Notes under the pieces: generated by a model | The model's input: only the letters and a program-made list of their open reading frames with translations | The model's database searches: none | Told to the model about the DNA's origin: nothing | Origin: a virus | DNA: 20,026 nucleotides | IMG/VR virus record: IMGVR_UViG_3300044712_002696 | Location: 1-20,026 of that record | Strand: one strand, 5' to 3' | In this document: piece after piece, positions 7,836 through 13,086 of the stretch | Layout of the letters: each line of letters opens with the position of its first letter | How positions within the stretch are numbered: position 1 is the first letter of the stretch | Made by a program: the position numbers and the translations under genes

Positions 7836-8349
7836 AGCAACATTAAGTTTCAAGTTGATTGGTGGCAAAGAGTTGCACGATAAGCTGCATAAAATGGGCG
7901 AGAGCGTAGTACATGCGAATGCCAGGGCTGCTCGTGAAGCTGAACTTCCTATTCTGAGAGAGGCAAACCTCCTGGCTCCCGGTCCTCATATTTTGGCGTT
8001 GACCTCCGTCATTGAAAGCACTGAGGACTTGTCGGTTGTAAATATCGGGCCGGATCCTGAGCATTGGTATTACTGCTTTACGGAAACCGGTACCAGTGCG
8101 CATGAAATATTTGGGCAACTTTCTCGTCCAAAAGGATGGGTTGGAAATAAGCGCGGAAAGCCATCTAAAACCGGAAAAAAGATGCTGCGATTTATAAGCC
8201 GGGGCACGTTCGTAACGGTCAAGAAAGTTAATCATCCAGGCATGCCCGCCCGTCCATTCCTTCGCCCGGCGATGCAACATAATACTGAACTTGCCTATAA
8301 GATTGCGGGGGAGGTCTTTATGCGCGAGATCAACAAGGTGATCAAGTGA
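7825..8349 (+). CDS. Neck protein, HK97 gp10-like
   Basis: 174 residues resembling the HK97 gp10 / tail-completion family (PF04883): 'LIGGKELHDKLHKMG' near 10-24, a long helix, 'EANLLAPG', a beta stretch ending in 'VNIGPDPEHWYYCFTETGTSAH' and the conserved late 'HPGMPARPFLRPAM' near 139-152. Members join the head neck to the tail. The start ATG overlaps the stopper gene and has AGGGAG upstream. Its base composition is visibly lower in GC than both neighbours (47-48% in sampled lines against 63-68%), which suggests the gene was exchanged separately. Confidence 0.83.
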   Translation: MTVRATLSFKLIGGKELHDKLHKMGESVVHANARAAREAELPILREANLLAPGPHILALTSVIESTEDLSVVNIGPDPEHWYYCFTETGTSAHEIFGQLSRPKGWVGNKRGKPSKTGKKMLRFISRGTFVTVKKVNHPGMPARPFLRPAMQHNTELAYKIAGEVFMREINKVIK

Positions 8350-8738
8350 CCACCATCGAAGAAGCGCTCCGAACCCTGGTCACCACCAGCGCGGCGTTCG
8401 TGCAACTGGGGGGCTTGGGCTGGTATCCCAACCTGGTCCCGCAAAACGCAAAGCTGCCCGCGGTGGCTTACCAGGTGATCTCTACCCATCCCGCCCACTC
8501 GCATTCCGGGCCGGTGGGGTTGATCAAGCGCAATTTCCAGTTCACCATCGATGCCCGCAGCTACGCCGAGGTAAAAAAGATGTCCTGTACCCTGCGCCAG
8601 GTGCTCGATGGCTATCGCGGCACGGTGGATGGGGTCGTGATCGGCGCCATCCTGTGGCAAAACGAAAACGACGGTTATTTTGATGAAAGCGAAATTACAA
8701 CCGTGCGTCAAGACTATATGATCGAATATCAGGAGTAG
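8346..8738 (+). CDS. Tail terminator, DUF3168-like
   Basis: 130 residues resembling the DUF3168 tail terminator family, which caps the growing tail tube and forms the interface with the head. Visible features: an N-terminal helix 'TIEEALRTLVTTSAAFVQL', 'LPAVAYQVISTHPAHSH' (about 39-55, matching the family's 'P.i.y..is'), 'NFQFTIDARSYAEVKKMS', and a C-terminal 'YMIEYQE' strand. The GTG start at 8346 overlaps the neck gene's stop (GTGA), so translation is probably coupled. The next gene begins 7 bases after the stop. Confidence 0.82.
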   Translation: MTTIEEALRTLVTTSAAFVQLGGLGWYPNLVPQNAKLPAVAYQVISTHPAHSHSGPVGLIKRNFQFTIDARSYAEVKKMSCTLRQVLDGYRGTVDGVVIGAILWQNENDGYFDESEITTVRQDYMIEYQE

Positions 8739-8745
8739 AAAGAAA

Positions 8746-9123
8746 ATGACAAGACTTGCGTTAACTCCCAAGACCTTGCCCGGCAGCTATCCGAGCCTGC
8801 CACTGACGGCTAATTCAGTAGATTTCACGTTCACCCCGGCCGGGGCATCCTTCGCGGATGGCGCCAGCTATCCCCTGACCGGAAACGAGATCCTGCTGGT
8901 CCATAATGGCAACGTGGGCGCTCAGACCGTCACCATCTCCAGCGTGGTTGATGATCTCAATCGGACCGGAGATATCACCACCTATTCTCTCGCCGCCGGC
9001 GAATATGCCGCGTTTGGTCCGTTCAAAGAGAAAGGCTGGAGGCAATCCACCGGCCTGATCCACATCGCGGCCAGTGCCACCGATGTGGAGTTTGCCGTTC
9101 TCAAGCTGCCGGCCAGCAACTAA
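8746..9123 (+). CDS. Unrecognised beta-rich structural protein
   Basis: 125 residues with no named family that I recognise. The sequence alternates short strands with Gly, Ser and Thr loops: 'VDFTFTPAG', 'NEILLVHNGNVGAQTVTISSV', 'TTYSLAAGEYAAFGPF' and 'VEFAVLKLPASN'. This is a pattern of a compact beta sandwich as seen in decoration or tail-surface proteins. It is preceded by AGGAG (8731-8735) and followed 33 bases later by the tail tube gene. Placement between the tail terminator and tube suggests a virion part, possibly decorating the tail or head. I recall similar small proteins near phage head and tail genes, without known function. No transmembrane or enzyme motif is seen. Confidence 0.6.
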   Translation: MTRLALTPKTLPGSYPSLPLTANSVDFTFTPAGASFADGASYPLTGNEILLVHNGNVGAQTVTISSVVDDLNRTGDITTYSLAAGEYAAFGPFKEKGWRQSTGLIHIAASATDVEFAVLKLPASN

Positions 9124-9156
9124 CCACCAGGCCACCCGGCCGGAAAGGAATTCACT

Positions 9157-9588
9157 ATGGCTTTATCAGCGTTCGCTACCAAGTTGCAACTGGGCAATGC
9201 GGCCACGCCCGAGGTCTTCACCAACGTGGCCGAAATTACCGATATGTCGGGCCCTTCGCTTTCGCGAGACAGCATTGAAACCACCAATCATCAAAGCACC
9301 AACCATTTCCGCACGTTCATGCCCGGTTTGCGGGACGGCGGCGAGGTCAGCTTCAGCGTGAACTTCGACCCCTCCCTGGGCACTCACGACGAACTGACCG
9401 GGTTGCTCGCGCAATACAATGATGACCTCACCCACAACTATCGGATTGTGTATCCCCAGTCCGATACGGAAGGTTGGGCCATGACCGGTTTTTTGACCAA
9501 GATCGAAGTGAAGAACCCGATCGACGACAAAATCAGCGGTGACATCACCCTCAAGCTTACGGGCAAGCCGGTCTGGGGGACCTTCTAA
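9157..9588 (+). CDS. Major tail tube protein
   Basis: 143 residues. Subunit of the hexameric rings that stack into the tail tube. The sequence shows the usual features: an opening strand 'FATKLQLGNAATPEVFTNVAEITDM', the conserved 'SRDSIETTNHQS' at about 36-47 (the family's 'etiEvTnhdS'), 'FMPGLRDGGEVSFSVNFDP', a middle helix 'HDELTGLLAQY' and a final strand 'ISGDITLKLTGKP'. AAAGGA (9144-9149) lies upstream of the ATG. It sits just before the chaperone pair and the tape measure, the standard order. Confidence 0.9.
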   Translation: MALSAFATKLQLGNAATPEVFTNVAEITDMSGPSLSRDSIETTNHQSTNHFRTFMPGLRDGGEVSFSVNFDPSLGTHDELTGLLAQYNDDLTHNYRIVYPQSDTEGWAMTGFLTKIEVKNPIDDKISGDITLKLTGKPVWGTF

Positions 9589-9589
9589 C

Positions 9590-9988
9590 ATGGCCACCTT
9601 TTTAACGCGGGATGATATTTTGAAAGTCCAGGACCTCAAGGTCGAAGAGGTTCCCGTTCCGGAATGGGGTGGAGTCGTTCTGGTCCAGGGCCTGAGCGGA
9701 ACCGGGCGCGACGACTATGAACAAACCATCGTCGTCCAGAAAGGTAAAGACACGCGGGTCAACATGCGCAATGCGCGCGCCAAACTGGTAGCGCTGAGCG
9801 TGGTCGACGAGCAGGGGCGCCGCCTGTTTTCGGATGCCGACGTGAGCGCGCTGGGCAAAAAATCAGCCGCGGCGCTACAGCGGGTCTTCAATGTCGCTTC
9901 CCGCCTGTCGGGGATCTCCGATGAGGACCTGAAAGAGCTTACGGAGGAATTAGAGGAAAGCCCTTTCGAAGGTTCTGCTTCCGCTTAA
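9590..9988 (+). CDS. Tail assembly chaperone, upstream frame (gpG-like)
   Basis: 132-residue abundant chaperone form, which helps coat the tape measure before tube assembly. It opens 'FLTRDDILKVQDLKVEEVPVPEWGG', then 'VQGLSGTGRDDYEQ' (about 27-40), which matches the tail chaperone family in related siphophages, and ends with acidic helices 'DEDLKELTEELEESPFEG'. The start is ATG 9590, one base after the tube stop; an earlier in-frame ATG (9539) lies inside the tube gene. Near its end lies C CCT TTC (9961-9967), which can shift ribosomes by -1 into the following frame and bypass the stop at 9986-9988. Confidence 0.85.
   Translation: MATFLTRDDILKVQDLKVEEVPVPEWGGVVLVQGLSGTGRDDYEQTIVVQKGKDTRVNMRNARAKLVALSVVDEQGRRLFSDADVSALGKKSAAALQRVFNVASRLSGISDEDLKELTEELEESPFEGSASA
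9961..9967 (+). promoter_or_regulatory. Programmed -1 frameshift site (C CCT TTC)
   Basis: In the upstream chaperone frame this reads C CCT TTC, the canonical X XXY YYZ arrangement with the first C as the third base of the previous codon. After slipping, CCC and TTT re-pair and reading continues at 9967 in the frame of the next gene. That frame is open from 9925 to 10311. GGAGG (9943-9947) 13 bases upstream could act as an internal Shine-Dalgarno stimulator, as in dnaX. Downstream I see only short stems. The predicted fusion is about 240 residues: 126 from the first frame plus 114. Confidence 0.72.
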
Positions 9989-10002
9989 GTTTACGGCTGG
10001 GG

Positions 10003-10311
10003 ATGCCGGTCGCAGAAATGTTATCGCGCATCTCCAGCCGGGAATTGTCTGAATGGATGGCGTTTTACAGTCTGGAGCCGTTCGACGAGTCGCAGGCGGA
10101 GTGGCGAGCTGGGATGATTGCATCGACCCTGGCGAACACAGCCCGCGATCAAAAGAAAAGAGCCCAGCCGTATCAACCCTCCGACTTTATGCGGGAATCG
10201 TTCAAAGAAAAATCGGAAGCCCCGGATCCCGATTCTATTCCAAACAAGATCGATCTGGCGTTTGCGTTATTAGGAGGCGTGCGTGACAACCCTGGCGAAA
10301 CTCGTTGTTAA
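10003..10311 (+). CDS. Tail assembly chaperone, -1 frame (gpT-like part)
   Basis: 102 residues if read from the ATG at 10003, but more likely the C-terminal part of a frameshift fusion with the preceding gene. Conserved features include 'LRLGMPVAEMLSRISSRELSEWMAFY', part of which lies before the ATG: the 'LRLG' is encoded only in the upstream open stretch of this frame, so family homology starts ahead of the annotated Met. GGGG touches the ATG with no spacer, so independent initiation would be weak. The rest resembles the phage family with 'RAGMIASTLANTARD' and a charged tail. The fused form recruits the tape measure and tube subunits. The gene overlaps the tape measure start by 29 bases. Confidence 0.85.
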   Translation: MPVAEMLSRISSRELSEWMAFYSLEPFDESQAEWRAGMIASTLANTARDQKKRAQPYQPSDFMRESFKEKSEAPDPDSIPNKIDLAFALLGGVRDNPGETRC

Positions 10312-12697
10312 GCTGGTAACCGACGTCAGCGAATTTGAGGCCGGGATCCAGGCCGCGAATAAAAAAATGACGAAATTAGGGACGGATATGAGTAATGTCG
10401 GCCAAAAACTAACGACCGGCATTACTCTGCCCGTTGTGGCACTGGGCGCAGGCGCGTTAAAAGCGGCTGCCGATTTCGAACAAGGAATGAGCAATATCAA
10501 AGCCGTTTCCAGCGCTACCGGCGCGCAGATGGAATCGCTGACCAAGCTGGCCATGAAAATGGGGGCTGAAACCAAGTTCTCGGCAAAAGAAGCGGCGTTG
10601 GGGATCGAAGAGTTGATCAAAGCCGGGCTATCGGTCGAGCAGGTCCTGGATGGTGGTCTTCAGGGCGCGCTGACCCTGGCGATTGCCGGAGATTTAGCAT
10701 TGGGAGAATCGGCGGAAATTGCCGCTACAGCTTTGAATGCGTTTAAATCGGACGCGCTGAGCGTCGCCCAGGCCGCCGATATCCTGGCCGGCGCGGCGAA
10801 CGCATCGGCAACCGACGTGCAAGGGTTGCGTCTGGCGCTATCCCAGGTCTCTGCCGTTGCCAGCGCAGTCGGTCTATCGTTTAAGGATACCGTTACCGCC
10901 ATTGCCCTGTTTGCGCAAAATGGGTTAAAGGGAAGCGACGCCGGCACAAGTCTTAAAACTATGCTGATGAACCTGATTCCAACCACAAAAAAGCAAATCG
11001 AGTTATTTAGTGAGTTAGGCTTGCTTACCGCTCAAGGGACCAGCGCATTTTTTGACCAAACCGGAAAGCTGAAAAGCCTCACTGAAATTGCCAACTTACT
11101 GCAAACGTCTTTGAAGGGGCTAACCGAAGAGCAGCGCTTAGCGGCCCTCAATACCATGTTCGGATCCGATGCGATCCGGGCGGCAAATATTTTGTATAAA
11201 GAGGGCGCTAAAGGGGTCACCGATATGTACGCTGCCATGAGCACTACCACGGCCCTCGACACCGCTAAGACGAAATCGGATAATCTGAATGGGGCTATTG
11301 AAAATCTCAAAGGGTCAGTAGAAACATTGGGAATTAGTGTCGGTACGTTGCTAATTCCGCCTGTAAAAGATTTAGCGAACTGGTTGACCGGCCTGGTAAA
11401 CGGCATAAATGAACTTCCCCCCGGAATAAAAGAAGCCGTTGTCAATTTCGCGCTGTTTGCGGCGTCTATTGGCCCTGTTTTATGGGTTGTAGGCGGATTG
11501 ATCAGAGATATTATGACGATCCGAGGCTTATTTATTACTGGAGGTGCGTTAGCCGAAGTTGGAAAATGGTTTATGGGATTAGGCGGTCTCATCAAGGAAT
11601 TTCTGATTCCTGCTGTTGGTACCGCGATCAAAGCTTTAGGTGGGCTAGGCCCAATATTTACCACAATTCTATGGCCCGCTTTACTTCTTGGCGGTGCGAT
11701 TTCTTTGCTGATTATTGTTATCCAAAACTTTGGCCCACAGGCAATCGAATGCTTACAAAGGCTTCCGGCTGTGTTTAACGAAGCGTTCAAAAGAATCCAA
11801 AAGATGGTTGGGGATTGGGCCAAAGGTGTAAGCGATAAGCTTTCCGAAATAGGCCCGGCAATTATGGGCGCGATTCGCAATGCAATCAACGTGGTCGGCA
11901 GTTGGGGCAATGCTTTGTACCAATTCGGGCGCGATCTGTTGGCCGGGTTCGTCAACGGTATTTTAAGCTTTGCCACGAAAGTAGTTGAAACGACCCGAGA
12001 TGTGGTGCGGTGGACCGTCGATGCGGTAAAAAAGTTTCTCGGGATCAAAAGCCCGAGCAAGGTCTTTCGAGACATCGGTGAAGACATGATGGCTGGAATG
12101 GGAGAAGGCATAACCGTATTCTCAATCAATCCGATACAAGCGGCCACAAAAGCCGCTGAAGCCACCGGTGATGCTACCGCCACAGAGGTAAAGAGCAACA
12201 TCGATGATATAAAAATGATTATTCAAAGCTCTAATCTGGCCAAAGTCTTTTCTATTGCCGGGCAAGACGCAATGACCGGATTGGCCTCCGGAATGTATGA
12301 CACCGCTGGTATGCCAGTCCAGGCGGCAATAGATGCGTCCAATGAAATCATAAAGGTAATCCCGGATTTCCGGGAAATCCTGCGCGGGAGAAAGGCCCCG
12401 GTTGAACCCGTTGAGCCCCCGATGGATCCGAAAGTTAAAAAAGCAAGCACTCCGGATTTCAGGAGCATACTGCGTGGACGGCGTCCTGCCGGAGGTTATA
12501 CAGGCGCGGGTTTTCCTGGAACCTATAATTCAACCATTCCAGCCGCCAGTAGTATCCAGAGTGGTGGCTCCAGGCAGGTTTCAGTCGGTCCGATCAATAT
12601 CACTGGCGATATGAGCCCAGCCCAGAAAGAGTCACTCTCGGATGAGATTTATAAAATGATCAGCGATAACCTGGTTTCCGTATTGGAAGGTGCCTGA
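10283..12697 (+). CDS. Tail tape measure protein (TP901 type)
   Basis: 804 residues. It sets tail length and exits with the DNA; at about 1.5 angstrom per residue the tail would be roughly 120 nm (inference). Residues 50-320 fit the phage minor tail family (PF10145): 'ADFEQGMSNIKAVSSATGAQ' (63-82), 'ETKFSAKEAALGIEELIKAG' (96-115), 'LALGESAEIAATALNAF' and 'LKGSDAGTSLKTML'. Hydrophobic segments lie near 388-405, 418-446 and 455-480. Residues 588-620 carry the 'IKSPSKVFRDIGEDMMAGM' motif, partly repeated at 649-682, and 'PDFR-x-ILRGR' occurs twice (694-703, 724-733). No peptidase or lysozyme domain is visible. The GTG start has TAGGAGG (10271-10277) 5 bases upstream. Confidence 0.93.
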   Translation: MTTLAKLVVKLVTDVSEFEAGIQAANKKMTKLGTDMSNVGQKLTTGITLPVVALGAGALKAAADFEQGMSNIKAVSSATGAQMESLTKLAMKMGAETKFSAKEAALGIEELIKAGLSVEQVLDGGLQGALTLAIAGDLALGESAEIAATALNAFKSDALSVAQAADILAGAANASATDVQGLRLALSQVSAVASAVGLSFKDTVTAIALFAQNGLKGSDAGTSLKTMLMNLIPTTKKQIELFSELGLLTAQGTSAFFDQTGKLKSLTEIANLLQTSLKGLTEEQRLAALNTMFGSDAIRAANILYKEGAKGVTDMYAAMSTTTALDTAKTKSDNLNGAIENLKGSVETLGISVGTLLIPPVKDLANWLTGLVNGINELPPGIKEAVVNFALFAASIGPVLWVVGGLIRDIMTIRGLFITGGALAEVGKWFMGLGGLIKEFLIPAVGTAIKALGGLGPIFTTILWPALLLGGAISLLIIVIQNFGPQAIECLQRLPAVFNEAFKRIQKMVGDWAKGVSDKLSEIGPAIMGAIRNAINVVGSWGNALYQFGRDLLAGFVNGILSFATKVVETTRDVVRWTVDAVKKFLGIKSPSKVFRDIGEDMMAGMGEGITVFSINPIQAATKAAEATGDATATEVKSNIDDIKMIIQSSNLAKVFSIAGQDAMTGLASGMYDTAGMPVQAAIDASNEIIKVIPDFREILRGRKAPVEPVEPPMDPKVKKASTPDFRSILRGRRPAGGYTGAGFPGTYNSTIPAASSIQSGGSRQVSVGPINITGDMSPAQKESLSDEIYKMISDNLVSVLEGA

Positions 12698-13086
12698 TGG
12701 CCAATGAATTCAAGATTGCCACCTATGTTGCAGGCGTAGCCGGGCTGACCCTGCTATCGGCCCTGACCGTCCCCATTCCGGATCCCCAGGCTCATTTCCG
12801 GCTCTATACCGACTATGAGGACCTGGGCGATAAAACCAAGCTCGGTATAGGCGCGCCCTGGGCCGAGTGGCGCTTTCCGGTGCTCACTACCGAGCAGCGC
12901 AATCAGTTGCGTTATTATTGCGCCGGTGCATCGCTCCGGCTGTACATCCGCACCATCAAAGAGGATCAGCTCACCTTTGCCTCTTACCTGGCGGTCATGG
13001 TCTGGCCGCTGGACGAACCGCCCGCGATCGGTGGCCTGATCGAAGGCTTGATCCTGCGCTTCGAAGACCTGGAGGTACAAAGCTGA
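12697..13086 (+). CDS. Minor tail protein between tape measure and hub, family unknown
   Basis: 129 residues not assigned to a named family. The start overlaps the tape measure stop (TGATG) with GGAAGG upstream, and the end overlaps the next start in the same way. The sequence opens with a soluble hydrophobic stretch, then has beta strands 'AHFRLYTDYEDLG', 'WAEWRFPVLTTEQRNQLRYYC', 'ASLRLYIRTI' and 'LILRFEDLEV'. Distal-tail (Dit-like) and small tip proteins occupy this position in siphophages, so a structural tail-tip role is likely, but the sequence does not establish it. The chain is shorter than classic Dit proteins (about 200-250 residues). Confidence 0.6.
   Translation: MANEFKIATYVAGVAGLTLLSALTVPIPDPQAHFRLYTDYEDLGDKTKLGIGAPWAEWRFPVLTTEQRNQLRYYCAGASLRLYIRTIKEDQLTFASYLAVMVWPLDEPPAIGGLIEGLILRFEDLEVQS

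Noticed and set aside
9131-9143. Short GGCC/GGCC stem before the tail tube gene
   Set aside because: Only four base pairs with no T-run, so it is not distinguishable from chance in GC-rich sequence.
11032-12201. 389-codon minus-strand frame opposite the tape measure
   Set aside because: Low-complexity Pro, Ser and Ala translation mirrored from the coding strand, with no recognisable domain.
12364-12380. GGATTTCC-G-GGAAATCC near-palindrome
   Set aside because: It lies inside the tape measure coding the first 'PDFREIL' copy, its one-base spacer cannot form a stable RNA loop, and no partner site is seen.
12867-13085. N-terminal extension of the tail-tip protein
   Set aside because: It translates the preceding gene out of frame; ATG 13086 has GGAGGT and TGATG coupling.
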